Origin: Aquabacterium sp. NJ1
GTDB taxonomy: Bacteria; Pseudomonadota; Gammaproteobacteria; Burkholderiales; Burkholderiaceae_C
Reading direction: 5' to 3'
Length of the DNA stretch: 64,000 bases
Assembly: GCF_000768065.1 (NCBI RefSeq)
Contig: NZ_JRKM01000001.1
Location: 434,001 to 498,000 of the forward strand
Of the stretch, positions 54,866 to 64,000 are shown one piece after another (the stretch's first letter is position 1; the number at the start of each line of letters is the position of its first letter). A program made the translations under genes and the position numbers. The notes beneath the pieces were generated by a model that was given only the letters and a program-made list of their open reading frames with translations, searched no databases and had not been told where the DNA came from.

Positions 54866-55426
54866 TTAAACGGCCAGCACTTCGGCTTCTTTGGAGGCCA
54901 CCAGCTTGTCGATCTCGGCGATCGTCTTGTCGGTGAGCTTCTGAACGTCGTCCTGCGAACGGCGATCCTCGTCTTCGGTGATTTCCTTGTCCTTGAGCAG
55001 GCGTTTGGCGTGCTCGTTGGCATCGCGCCGCAGATTACGCACGGCCACTTTCGCGTCTTCGCCAGCGCTCTTGACCACCTTGGTCAGCTCCTTGCGTCGC
55101 TCTTCGGTCAGCGGCGGCATCGGCACACGGATCAGATCGCCCTGCGTCGATGGGTTCAGGCCCAGATCCGATTCGCGGATGGCCTTCTCGATCTTGGCGC
55201 CCATGCCCTTTTCCCAAGGCTGGACGCTGATGGTGCGGGCGTCCAGCAAGGACACATTGGCCACCTGGCTGATCGGCACCAGCGAACCGTAGTAGTCCAC
55301 CTGAACCTGATCCAGGATGCCTGGATGGGCGCGACCGGTACGGATCTTGGCCAGTTCGTTCTTGAAGGCCTCGATCGACTTGAGCATTTTCTGCTCGGCG
55401 TTTTTCTTGATTTCTGCGATGCTCAT
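54866..55426 (-). CDS. frr: Ribosome recycling factor
   Basis: Frr splits the post-termination ribosome with EF-G. The 186-residue protein starts [39 protein letters not shown] and includes [27 protein letters not shown], both conserved. GGAG precedes the ATG. The gap to pyrH is 88 bases and to uppS 113 bases. Confidence 0.98.
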   Translation of the reverse strand: MSIAEIKKNAEQKMLKSIEAFKNELAKIRTGRAHPGILDQVQVDYYGSLVPISQVANVSLLDARTISVQPWEKGMGAKIEKAIRESDLGLNPSTQGDLIRVPMPPLTEERRKELTKVVKSAGEDAKVAVRNLRRDANEHAKRLLKDKEITEDEDRRSQDDVQKLTDKTIAEIDKLVASKEAEVLAV

Positions 55427-55514
55427 GGAGAACTCCGTGCGAATGTTTTACAGCCTGACAAACGCGTGAGTGAAAAAACCAGACGACAAAACCGTGGATC
55501 GGCAAGCCGCCCGA

Positions 55515-56225
55515 TCAGACGTGAACCAGGGTACCTTCGTCTTCACCCAGCACGACACGCTTGAGCGCACCGGGCTTGAAGATCGAGAACACTTTCAAGG
55601 GCAGATTCTGGTCGCGACACAGCGCAAAGGCGGTGGCATCCAGCACCTGCAGGTTCTTGATCAGGGCCTCGTCAAACGTGATGCTGCCATAACGCGTGGC
55701 CGAGGGATCCTTCTTGGGGTCCGCGGTGTACACGCCGTCCACCTTGGTGGCCTTGAGCATGATCTCTGCGCCAATTTCGGCGCCGCGCAGGGCCGCAGCG
55801 GTATCCGTCGTGAAGAAGGGGTTACCGGTACCGGCAGCGAACACCACCACCTTGCCCTCTTCGAGGTACTGCAAGGCCTTGGGGCGCACATAGGGCTCGA
55901 CCACCTGGTCGATGCTGATGGCCGACATGACGCGCGCGGTCATGCCTTCCTGGCGCATGGTGTCAGCCAGCGCCAGCGAATTCATTACCGTGGCCAGCAT
56001 GCCCATGTAGTCGGCCGTGGCGCGGTCCATACCGACCGAGCCACCCGCCACGCCGCGGAAGATGTTGCCGCCGCCGATCACCACCGCCACCTGGGTGCCC
56101 AGGGCCGTCACCTCTTGGATTTCCTTGACCATGCGAACGATGGTCGCGCGGTTGATGCCATAAGCATCATCGCCCATGAGGGCTTCACCAGAAAGTTTCA
56201 AGAGGATGCGCTTGTAGGCGGGCAT
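55515..56225 (-). CDS. pyrH: Uridylate kinase
   Basis: PyrH phosphorylates UMP to UDP for nucleotide synthesis. The 236-residue protein starts [19 protein letters not shown] and has [32 protein letters not shown], and [21 protein letters not shown], all typical of the bacterial hexameric enzyme. It lies between tsf and frr as in most bacteria. A 202-base gap with a symmetrical hairpin separates it from tsf. Confidence 0.98.
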   Translation of the reverse strand: MPAYKRILLKLSGEALMGDDAYGINRATIVRMVKEIQEVTALGTQVAVVIGGGNIFRGVAGGSVGMDRATADYMGMLATVMNSLALADTMRQEGMTARVMSAISIDQVVEPYVRPKALQYLEEGKVVVFAAGTGNPFFTTDTAAALRGAEIGAEIMLKATKVDGVYTADPKKDPSATRYGSITFDEALIKNLQVLDATAFALCRDQNLPLKVFSIFKPGALKRVVLGEDEGTLVHV

Positions 56226-56392
56226 TCGAACGTCCTTGTTTGATGACTTGCGGCAAGCTCAAAGGTTATCGCAACTTTGAACCTGCCCAGACCTGTGGTC
56301 TTTGAAAGACTGGCCGCGCGATGGTTCCACCAACCGGCGACCTTTGTTGTGTAAAGCCCCTGCCACTGCTGGCAGAGCAAAGCCGCATAGCA

Positions 56393-56415
56393 CAAGGGGG
56401 CCAGAAGCCCCCTTG
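56393..56415 (-). terminator. Hairpin after tsf
   Basis: CAAGGGGGC (56393-56401) pairs with GCCCCCTTG (56407-56415) just after the tsf stop. On the tsf transcript no U run follows, so termination or RNA processing is uncertain; the other strand has TTTT after it. Confidence 0.45.
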
Positions 56416-56427
56416 TTTTGCGTCGGG

Positions 56428-57324
56428 TTACTGACCCTTGGCTGCGGCCACCGTGGCGGCCACTTCAGCAGCAAAGTCGTCTTGCTTCTTCTCGATGCCC
56501 TCGCCCACGATGAACATCGTGAAGCTCTTGATCGAGGTGTTGGTCGACTTCAGGTACTGCTCGACGGTCTGCTTGCCGTCAGCGGCCTTCACGAAGACCT
56601 GGTTCAGCAGCGACACTTCCTTGAGGTACTTCTGAACAGCGCCTTCGATCATCTTGGCGGCGATGTCAGCCGGCTTGCCGGACTCGGCAGCCTTGGCCGT
56701 GGCCACGCTGCGCTCGGTCTCGATCAGAGCGGCAGGCACATCGGCCGACGACAGCGACACGGGCTTCATCGCGGCGATGTGCATGGCGACGTCCTTGGCG
56801 GCCACGTCGTCACCGTCGAACTCCACGACCACACCAATGCGGGCGCCGTGCAGGTAGGCAGCCAGCTTGCCGCCGTCAGCGTAACGCTTGAAGCGACGGA
56901 TGGACATGTTCTCGCCGATCTTGCCGATCAGGCCCTTGCGAACTTCTTCCACCGTGGGGCCGAAACCGTCTTGCGACAGGGGCAGCTCGCCGATGGCAGC
57001 GACGTCAGCAGGATTGTTCTTGGCGATCAGCTCGGCCACCGACTTGGCAAAAGCCAGGAAGGATTCGTTCTTGGAGACGAAGTCGGTTTCGCAGTTGATT
57101 TCGACCAGGGCACCGGTGGCGCCGGACACGGCGGCAGACACGACGCCTTCGGCGGTCACGCGGGTAGCAGCCTTGGAGGCCTTGCTGCCCAGCTTGACGC
57201 GCAGGATCTCTTCAGCCTTGGCGAAGTCGCCATCGGCCTCGGTCAGCGCCTTCTTGCACTCCATCATGGGAGCATCGGTCTTGGCGCGCAGTTCGGCGAC
57301 CATGCTGGCGGTAATAGCAGCCAT
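56428..57324 (-). CDS. tsf: Elongation factor Ts
   Basis: EF-Ts exchanges GDP for GTP on EF-Tu. The 298-residue protein starts [33 protein letters not shown] and contains the conserved [14 protein letters not shown] and [19 protein letters not shown] core segments including [18 protein letters not shown]. It follows rpsB after a 107-base gap holding a terminator-like hairpin. Confidence 0.98.
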   Translation of the reverse strand: MAAITASMVAELRAKTDAPMMECKKALTEADGDFAKAEEILRVKLGSKASKAATRVTAEGVVSAAVSGATGALVEINCETDFVSKNESFLAFAKSVAELIAKNNPADVAAIGELPLSQDGFGPTVEEVRKGLIGKIGENMSIRRFKRYADGGKLAAYLHGARIGVVVEFDGDDVAAKDVAMHIAAMKPVSLSSADVPAALIETERSVATAKAAESGKPADIAAKMIEGAVQKYLKEVSLLNQVFVKAADGKQTVEQYLKSTNTSIKSFTMFIVGEGIEKKQDDFAAEVAATVAAAKGQ

Positions 57325-57384
57325 TTGCTTTCTCCGTTTGATTCAGGTGCGGTGTCATCACCGCATCACAAGAAAATCTGTTTG

Positions 57385-57412
57385 AAAAAAAGGGGCTGAT
57401 CGTCAGCCCCTT
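57385..57412 (-). terminator. Attenuator-like terminator between rpsB and tsf
   Basis: On the minus strand AAGGGGCTGA pairs with TCAGCCCCTT (arms at 57403-57412 and 57390-57399 on plus) and a U run (57385-57391) follows. It lies 20 bases after the rpsB stop and would give partial termination before tsf. Confidence 0.8.
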
Positions 57413-57431
57413 CTTCTTGAGTCAAGGCAGC

Positions 57432-58178
57432 TTAAGCAGCTTCGTTGACTTCCACGAACTCGTCGTCGCCACCGGCAGCAGCGGCAACCACTTCGTTCAC
57501 GGCGTTGGCCTTGCCTTCCAGCACGGCGTCAGCCACGGCCTTGGCGTACAGCGCCACAGCCTTGGAGGAGTCGTCGTTACCGGGGATGACGTAGTCGATG
57601 CCTTCGGGCGAGTGGTTGGTGTCCACCACGCCAATCACGGGGATGCCCAGCTTCTTGGCTTCGGCGATGGCGATCTTGTGGTAACCGACGTCGATCACGA
57701 ACAGGGCGTCAGGCAGGGCGTTCATGTCCTGAATGCCGCCGATGTCCTTTTCCAGCTTGGCCAGCTCACGTTGGAACAGCAGGCCTTCCTTCTTCTTCAG
57801 GTTGTCCAGGCCGGCTTCGACTTGAACCTGCATGTCCTTGAGCTTCTTCAGCGAACCCTTGACGGTCTTGAAGTTGGTCAGCATGCCGCCCAGCCAACGC
57901 TGGTTCACGAAAGGCACGCCAGCGCGTTCAGCTTCCAGGGCGATGGTGTCGCGAGCTTGACGCTTGGTGCCGATCATCATCACGGTGCCGCGGCGAGCCG
58001 ACAGCTGCTTGATGAACTTCAGAGCCTCTTCGAACGCAGGCTGCGTCTTCTCGAGGTTGATGATGTGGATCTTGTTGCGATGGCCGAAGATATACGGGGC
58101 CATCTTGGGGTTCCAGAAGCGGGTTTGGTGACCGAAGTGGACACCGGCTTCCAGCATTTCGCGCATGGATACGGACAT
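57432..58178 (-). CDS. rpsB: 30S ribosomal protein S2
   Basis: A 248-residue small-subunit protein starting [45 protein letters not shown]. The central [17 protein letters not shown] and [32 protein letters not shown] are conserved. The tail is Ala/Glu-rich. It heads the long minus-strand row down to rnhB. A structured leader precedes it. Confidence 0.98.
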   Translation of the reverse strand: MSVSMREMLEAGVHFGHQTRFWNPKMAPYIFGHRNKIHIINLEKTQPAFEEALKFIKQLSARRGTVMMIGTKRQARDTIALEAERAGVPFVNQRWLGGMLTNFKTVKGSLKKLKDMQVQVEAGLDNLKKKEGLLFQRELAKLEKDIGGIQDMNALPDALFVIDVGYHKIAIAEAKKLGIPVIGVVDTNHSPEGIDYVIPGNDDSSKAVALYAKAVADAVLEGKANAVNEVVAAAAGGDDEFVEVNEAA

Positions 58179-58202
58179 GGAATGCTCCAGAGGTTGGTTC
58201 TA

Positions 58203-58317
58203 GAAGCCGTCAGCGATCTCAGGGGGCGGTACAGGCCAGCAATTGACCTTGAACCCCGCTGCGACACCTTGGGAATTGACGGCTTCGCGAGTAATTTGCC
58301 CGAACCATTTCAGGCAA
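58203..58317 (-). promoter_or_regulatory. Structured rpsB leader, candidate S2 autoregulatory RNA
   Basis: In the 162-base gap upstream of rpsB, GAAGCCGTCA and TGACGGCTTC (plus-strand positions 58203-58212 and 58277-58286) form a perfect 10-base inverted repeat around 64 bases. A second hairpin TTGCCTGAA/TTCGGGCAA lies at 58296-58317. The long stem ends 24 bases before the rpsB start, a position suited to translational feedback by S2. Confidence 0.4.
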
Positions 58318-58340
58318 ACTCTGGCATTCTAGCATGAATC

Positions 58341-60740
58341 TCAGCGCTTACCCTTGCCACTCTTTCGGCTGGCCGTCTTTTTGCCCGCCGTCTTGGCTGC
58401 GCGCCCCGAACTCGCCGAACGCGGTGCTGCGGACTCAGGTGCGACGTTGTGCGCCCTGCCCTTGACAACCGCCTTGCCGCCCTTGCCCGCCGACTTCCCG
58501 GCGCGTTTGGCCTCACGGTCCGCCTCCTGGATATCGGCCAGCTCCTCCTGAGCAGACATGTCGCCAGCCCAGGGCGCATCCCCACCGCGACCTCGGCGAC
58601 GCGCGTTCGCCGGCGCACCAGCAGGCCGCAACTCGGCGCCCTCTCTCACCATGCGGAAATCGATCTTGCGGGTATCCAGGTCGACTCGGCTAACCTGCAC
58701 GCGCACACGGGTGCCGACGCTGTAGCGCACGCCCGTGCGCTCGCCGCGCAACTCCTGGCGCGCCTCATCAAACCGGTAGTACTCGCCGCCCAGCTCGGTG
58801 ATGTGAATCAGCCCTTCGACATACAAGCCATCAAGCTGCACGAACAAGCCGAAGCTGGTGGCCGCCGTCACCGTGCCGCCATACTCCTCGCCCAGGCGCT
58901 CGCGCATGAACATGCACTTGAGCCAGGCCTCCACGTCACGCGAGGCCTCATCGGCACGGCGCTCATTGGCACTGCAGTGAATGCCCACCGTCTCCCAGGC
59001 CGCCAACTCTTCAGGTGGCAACTTGATGCGCGACGCGGCCTTGGTCGGCGCTGCAGGCAAGCCCTTGGCAGGCGCGCCCGGCTTGCCACCCGGCTTGCGC
59101 TTGAAACTCCCGACTGACGACACCACCCCGGGCGGCACCTTCAGGCCATAACGGCCACTGCCCAGCAGCGCCTTGATCACACGGTGCACCAGCAAGTCCG
59201 GATAACGGCGGATCGGGCTGGTGAAGTGGGTGTAAGCCTCGTAGGCCAGACCAAAGTGGCCACTGTTGACGGGCGTGTACATGGCTTGCTGCATCGAGCG
59301 CAGCAGCATGGTGTGGATCTGCGTGGCATCCGGCCGGTCCTTGGTGGCTTGCGCAATCGCCTGGAAATCGCCCGGTGTCGGCTCCTCGCCCAGGCTCAAA
59401 CCGAGCCCCAGGGCCTTCAGGTAGTTCTTGAGCAAAGCCCGCTTCTCGGGGGTCGGCCCCTCGTGAACGCGGAACAGCGACGGGTGCTTGGCGCGCGAGA
59501 TGAAATCAGCCGAGCACACATTGGCCGCCAGCATGGCCTCTTCGATCAGACGGTGCGCTTCGGTGCGCACACGCGGCACGATCTTGGCGATGCGGCCGTT
59601 GTCATCACACACGATCTGCGTTTCGGTGGTGTCAAAGTCCACCGCACCGCGGCTGGAGCGCGACTTCAACAGCGCACGGTAAACCTCATACAAGTGCAGC
59701 AGATGGGGCACCAGCTCGCCCCGCTTTTGCGCCTCGGGGCCACGCGTGTTCCCCAGGATCGCCGCCACCTCGGTATAGGTGAAGCGCGCATGCGAATTGA
59801 TCACAGCCGGATAGAACTGGTAGGCGTGCACCTCACCATCGTCCTTGACCAGCATGTCGCACACCATCGACAAGCGCTCGACTTCCGGATTGAGCGAGCA
59901 CAGCCCGTTGGACAACTTCTCCGGCAGCATCGGGATGACGCGCCGAGGGAAGTAGACCGAGGTTGCACGCTCGTAGGCATCGCGGTCCAGCGGGTCGCCA
60001 GGCTTCACGTAGTGACTCACATCGGCGATGGCCACCAGCAGACGCCAGCCATTCGGCGCCTTGGAGCGGCCTATGGTGGCCGGCTGGCAATACACCGCAT
60101 CGTCAAAGTCGCGCGCGTCCTCGCCGTCGATGGTGACCAACGGCACATCGGTCAGGTCAATGCGCCCCTTCTTGTCAGCTGCACGCAGCTTCTCCGGCAG
60201 CTTCGCCGCCTGCGCCAGCGTGTCTTCGTTGAATCGATGCGGCACCTCGTACTTGCGCACCGCAATCTCGATTTCCATGCCGGGGTCATCAATGCCCCCC
60301 AGCACCTCCGTGACGCGCCCCACGGGCTGCGCATGGAGCGACGGCGCCTCGGTGAGCTCGACCGCCACCACCTGCCCAGGCTCGGCATTGGCCGTGGCTT
60401 TCGCCGGGATCAGGATGTCTCGGCCAAACCTTCTGTCTTCCGGTGCCACCAGCCAGGCCCCACCCTCGTGCAGCAGCCGGCCGATGATCGGCGTCTTGCG
60501 CCGCTCAACGATCTCAAGGACCAAGCCCTCAGGGCGCCCCTTGCGGTCAAAGCGCACCACGCGAACCTTGACCCGATCCCGGTGCATGACCGAGCGCATT
60601 TCCTGAGGCGACAGGTAGATGCTCGCATCGCCTTCATCAGGTTGAACGAAGCCGTGCCCGTCACGGTGGCCCTGTACAGTGCCGATCACTTCGCTCATGA
60701 GGTTCACAAAATTTTGAGAGGGTGTTGTCATAGTCATCAT
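58341..60740 (-). CDS. rnr: Ribonuclease R
   Basis: A processive 3'-5' exoribonuclease that degrades structured RNA. The 799-residue protein has N-terminal cold-shock domains (GTVQGHRDGHGFVQPD), the RNB catalytic domain with TIDGEDARDFDDAVY (metal-binding Asp residues), TSPIRRYPDLLVHR, a C-terminal S1 domain (GTVTAATSFGLFVQLDGLYVEGLIH), and a basic Lys/Arg/Ala-rich tail of ~90 residues. An unusual Gly/Pro/Lys-rich insert (~545-570) lies between the RNB and S1 parts. The start is uncertain: ATGs at 60740, 60737 and 60731 lack a ribosome-binding site, and the ATG at 60698 (MSEVIGTVQGH) is a credible alternative. Confidence 0.93.
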   Translation of the reverse strand: MMTMTTPSQNFVNLMSEVIGTVQGHRDGHGFVQPDEGDASIYLSPQEMRSVMHRDRVKVRVVRFDRKGRPEGLVLEIVERRKTPIIGRLLHEGGAWLVAPEDRRFGRDILIPAKATANAEPGQVVAVELTEAPSLHAQPVGRVTEVLGGIDDPGMEIEIAVRKYEVPHRFNEDTLAQAAKLPEKLRAADKKGRIDLTDVPLVTIDGEDARDFDDAVYCQPATIGRSKAPNGWRLLVAIADVSHYVKPGDPLDRDAYERATSVYFPRRVIPMLPEKLSNGLCSLNPEVERLSMVCDMLVKDDGEVHAYQFYPAVINSHARFTYTEVAAILGNTRGPEAQKRGELVPHLLHLYEVYRALLKSRSSRGAVDFDTTETQIVCDDNGRIAKIVPRVRTEAHRLIEEAMLAANVCSADFISRAKHPSLFRVHEGPTPEKRALLKNYLKALGLGLSLGEEPTPGDFQAIAQATKDRPDATQIHTMLLRSMQQAMYTPVNSGHFGLAYEAYTHFTSPIRRYPDLLVHRVIKALLGSGRYGLKVPPGVVSSVGSFKRKPGGKPGAPAKGLPAAPTKAASRIKLPPEELAAWETVGIHCSANERRADEASRDVEAWLKCMFMRERLGEEYGGTVTAATSFGLFVQLDGLYVEGLIHITELGGEYYRFDEARQELRGERTGVRYSVGTRVRVQVSRVDLDTRKIDFRMVREGAELRPAGAPANARRRGRGGDAPWAGDMSAQEELADIQEADREAKRAGKSAGKGGKAVVKGRAHNVAPESAAPRSASSGRAAKTAGKKTASRKSGKGKR

Positions 60741-60754
60741 TTTGATGCTAGAAT
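60725..60754 (+). promoter_or_regulatory. Sigma-70-like promoter of the first tRNA-Leu
   Basis: TTGTCA (60725-60730), an 18-base spacer and TAGAAT (60749-60754) fit a sigma-70 promoter directed at the tRNA gene about 80 bases downstream. It overlaps the start of rnr on the other strand. Confidence 0.45.
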
Positions 60755-60833
60755 TGCATTCTTCGCTGATGACTGAAGCACATATTTCACAGTGTGAGTA
60801 GTGTGCGAACAGTCAGAAGCTAAAAAAGTACCT

Positions 60834-60918
<85 letters not shown>

Positions 60919-60922
60919 ATTG

Positions 60923-60959
60923 AAAAGCCGCTTCGATCTCTGCATCGAAGCGGCTTTTT
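60923..60959 (+). terminator. Terminator after the first tRNA-Leu
   Basis: AAAAGCCGCTTCGAT (60923-60937) pairs over its full length with ATCGAAGCGGCTTTT (60944-60958) around a six-base loop, and the T run forms the end of the stem. Confidence 0.88.
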
Positions 60960-61343
60960 CTTTGCCTGATGCAGCACATGGCGCCAGTCATGACTTCAAT
61001 CTTGCATGCTGTCAACGCAGCGCCCTGCTTACGGAGCGCCGGGCCGCGGCGATTGCGCCATCCATGATGCGCATGCGATGAAATTAAAAAGCTGGTAATC
61101 ATCAAATCTGCAAATGCCAAGCCAGCGTACACCGTTTCTCAGGCCACAACATCGCCTGTGGCACTTGTCGCACACCCGGCAAGGATCGATACGCCCAGTC
61201 TGCTGGCACTGACAGGCCAGCCAGGCAGTTGAATTCATCTTTTTTGATGCAACTGAGCCACATAGCCAGGAAACAGAAAAACTCATGCTATAGTCATGGT
61301 CTCGATGACGCGCTGGCAACAACGCAGATTCAAAAAAGTACCT
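60960..61343. other. Spacer between the two tRNA-Leu genes, no firm gene
   Basis: This 384-base stretch is less GC-rich than its surroundings around 61075-61130 and 61230-61300. I see no convincing gene. A minus-strand frame from ATG 61286 to 61029 (85 residues) encodes an odd cysteine-rich segment CQCQQTG followed by CRVCDKCHRRCC, but it has no ribosome-binding site. A TATAGT at 61289-61294 could be the -10 box for the second tRNA; no good -35 box is visible. Confidence 0.5.
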
Positions 61344-61428
<85 letters not shown>

Positions 61429-61434
61429 ATTGAG

Positions 61435-61469
61435 AAGCCGCTTCGATATCAAAGTCGAAGCGGCTTTTT
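61435..61469 (+). terminator. Terminator after the second tRNA-Leu
   Basis: AAGCCGCTTCGA (61435-61446) pairs with TCGAAGCGGCTT (61455-61466), followed by T to 61469. The stem matches the first copy, but the loop sequence differs. Confidence 0.87.
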
Positions 61470-61532
61470 CATTTGCACCGCTCCAGGTGCAACACCATGG
61501 CACCTCGCCAAGCATCGGCAGCGCAAGGCATG

Positions 61533-61557
61533 AAAAAAGCAGCCCGAGGGCTGCTTT
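61533..61557 (-). terminator. Terminator after the phosphoribosyltransferase gene
   Basis: On the minus strand AAAGCAGCCC pairs with GGGCTGCTTT across a tight loop and is followed by a U run (plus-strand A run at 61533-61538). It ends the hisZ-purA-phosphoribosyltransferase row. Confidence 0.75.
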
Positions 61558-61587
61558 CTAACGGAGAGCTCAGGGCCGATGGCCTGA

Positions 61588-62109
61588 TCAGAGCTTGTAG
61601 CGCTTCATCAGCGCCTCCGGCCGGAGGGTGTCATAGTCCTCGAAAGGCTGATGGATCCAGGGGCTGGTGGGCAGCGTCTCGACGTAATAGTCAGGCGTGT
61701 AGCTGGACACACCCTTCACCCAGATCACGGCTGAGCGCAGCTCCGTGATGGCCGGCATGCTGCGCAGGCGGTCCACCACGGCACGCAAGGTCACGCCGGA
61801 ATCAGCCAGGTCGTCCACCAGCAGCACGCGGCCAGCCAGTTCACCTTTGGGCATGGTGATGTACTTGGCCATGTCCAGGCGCCCCTGCAAGGTGCCGCCG
61901 TCATCACGGTAGGAACTGGTCGACATGATGCCCAACGGGCGATCAAAGATGCGAGAAAGCACATCACCAGGCCGCATCCCGCCACGCGCCAGACACAGGA
62001 TCTGATCGAACTGCCAACCCGAGGTGTGCACCTTCAGGGCCAGACGTTCCGTCAACTGGTGGTACTCCTCCCAGGAGACATACAGATGCTTGCCGTCGTC
62101 AGTGAGCAT
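61588..62109 (-). CDS. Purine phosphoribosyltransferase (hypoxanthine/xanthine type)
   Basis: A 173-residue type I phosphoribosyltransferase. The PRPP-binding loop VLLVDDLADSGVTL is clear, and CLARGGMRPGDVLSRIF near the N terminus resembles Gpt-type enzymes. It likely salvages hypoxanthine, guanine or xanthine; exact base preference is inference. ATG 62109 with GGAAG before it is preferred over the open frame to 62163. It lies 62 bases after purA, which makes AMP from IMP, so a purine role fits. Confidence 0.88.
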   Translation of the reverse strand: MLTDDGKHLYVSWEEYHQLTERLALKVHTSGWQFDQILCLARGGMRPGDVLSRIFDRPLGIMSTSSYRDDGGTLQGRLDMAKYITMPKGELAGRVLLVDDLADSGVTLRAVVDRLRSMPAITELRSAVIWVKGVSSYTPDYYVETLPTSPWIHQPFEDYDTLRPEALMKRYKL

Positions 62110-62171
62110 GAGAACTTCCTTCTTGCTGGATTGCGATGGGTTGAGCTTGGGACCTGCTTGCATCAGCCGTG

Positions 62172-63563
<1,392 letters not shown>

Positions 63564-64000
63564 TTAGAGCGCGCGCACCGACCAGCGTCCATCGACCAGC
63601 GCGAGTTCGCGATCGCAGTCGAATTCCTGGACGTCGTGTTCATGTCCGGGCAGCACGCACACGACGGTGTGGCCCTGCCCTCTCAGTGCGCGCACAGCCT
63701 CGCGCAAGGCGGGATCTTCACCCCAGGGTGCACGCACAGCCGAACGCACAGACAGCCCCTGGAGGCCAGCCAGCAGATCAGCCAGGATCTTCAGGTCGAG
63801 ACTGAAGCCCACGGCGGGGCGACGACGGCCAAAGACCGCCCCCACCTCGTCGTAGCGGCCACCACGCACCAGGGCATCTGCATGCCCCTTGGCGTAAATG
63901 GCAAAACGGGTGCCGCTGTAGTAGGCGTACCCGCTCAGGTCGGACAAATCAAAGCCCACAGCCACATTGGGTTGCGCCTGACGCAACTGCTTGGCCAGCC
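63564..64000 (-). CDS. hisZ: ATP phosphoribosyltransferase regulatory subunit, C-terminal part
   Basis: The frame is open to the right edge, so this is the last ~145 residues of a longer protein. It resembles the catalytic core of histidyl-tRNA synthetase ([46 protein letters not shown]), which is what HisZ is derived from. HisZ activates the short form of HisG in histidine synthesis. A HisS identity is less likely because the HisS C-terminal anticodon-binding domain is absent, and because hisZ-purA is a known Burkholderiales order. Confidence 0.88.
   Translation of the reverse strand, partial: LAKQLRQAQPNVAVGFDLSDLSGYAYYSGTRFAIYAKGHADALVRGGRYDEVGAVFGRRRPAVGFSLDLKILADLLAGLQGLSVRSAVRAPWGEDPALREAVRALRGQGHTVVCVLPGHEHDVQEFDCDRELALVDGRWSVRAL

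Noticed and set aside
59184-60776. 530-residue plus-strand frame opposite rnr
   Set aside because: Shadow of rnr; the catalytic motifs are all in the minus-strand frame.

Overview
The window is about 64 kb of GC-rich chromosomal DNA, densely coded and without insertion sequences, phage genes or CRISPR arrays. Gene content and order point to a betaproteobacterium of the order Burkholderiales, probably a Comamonadaceae/Aquabacterium/Leptothrix-type organism. Supporting signs are the rpsB-tsf-pyrH-frr-uppS-cdsA-dxr-rseP-bamA-skp-lpxD-fabZ-lpxA-lpxB-rnhB block, hisZ next to purA, rpsF-priB-rpsR-rplI-dnaB, a fused indolepyruvate oxidoreductase, and a ppsR/ppsA divergent pair. Genus-level assignment is inference only.

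Left part, 1-10.3 kb: a nitrate assimilation locus. It holds the end of a NarK-type transporter, a membrane-anchored PP2C phosphatase/Ser-Thr kinase fusion on the opposite strand, nirB, a Tat-exported protein with two PilJ-type modules, nirD, the assimilatory nitrate reductase and ybiB. Next come an EamA-type transporter, a DUF2314 protein, a 1188-residue indolepyruvate ferredoxin oxidoreductase and a riboflavin synthase (10.2-16.5 kb).

16.5-26.2 kb: a three-gene c-type cytochrome operon that could span the whole envelope (outer-membrane monohaem cytochrome-porin fusion, inner-membrane tetrahaem NapC/NirT protein, periplasmic monohaem cytochrome). It is followed by a lone solute-binding protein and a complete C4-dicarboxylate-type TRAP system with its own DctS/DctR two-component pair. 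A terminator-like hairpin lies between dctP and dctQ.

26.2-37.8 kb: a tandem glycine riboswitch leads the glycine cleavage operon gcvT-gcvH-gcvP. Then come an orphan hybrid histidine kinase (PAS-PAS-HK-REC-Hpt), the PEP synthase regulator ppsR and ppsA.

37.8-42.3 kb: the S6/PriB/S18/L9 operon behind a structured leader, dnaB behind a cluster of DnaA-box-like sequences, trxC and a Bax-inhibitor-1 family membrane protein. 42.5-58.2 kb, all on the minus strand: translation factors, isoprenoid and phospholipid synthesis, outer-membrane assembly and lipid A synthesis, read from rpsB towards lower coordinates and ending in rnhB and a SpoU methyltransferase. 58.3-64 kb: rnr, two near-identical tRNA-Leu(CAG) genes each with its own terminator, a phosphoribosyltransferase, purA and the 3' part of hisZ.

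Most of the window is ordinary core genome. The best candidates for something under-described are the cytochrome/porin conduit operon, the exported double-PilJ protein between nirB and nirD, and several structured leaders (rpsF, rpsB, gcvT, dctP-dctQ). All calls come from reading the sequence; no database search was run.
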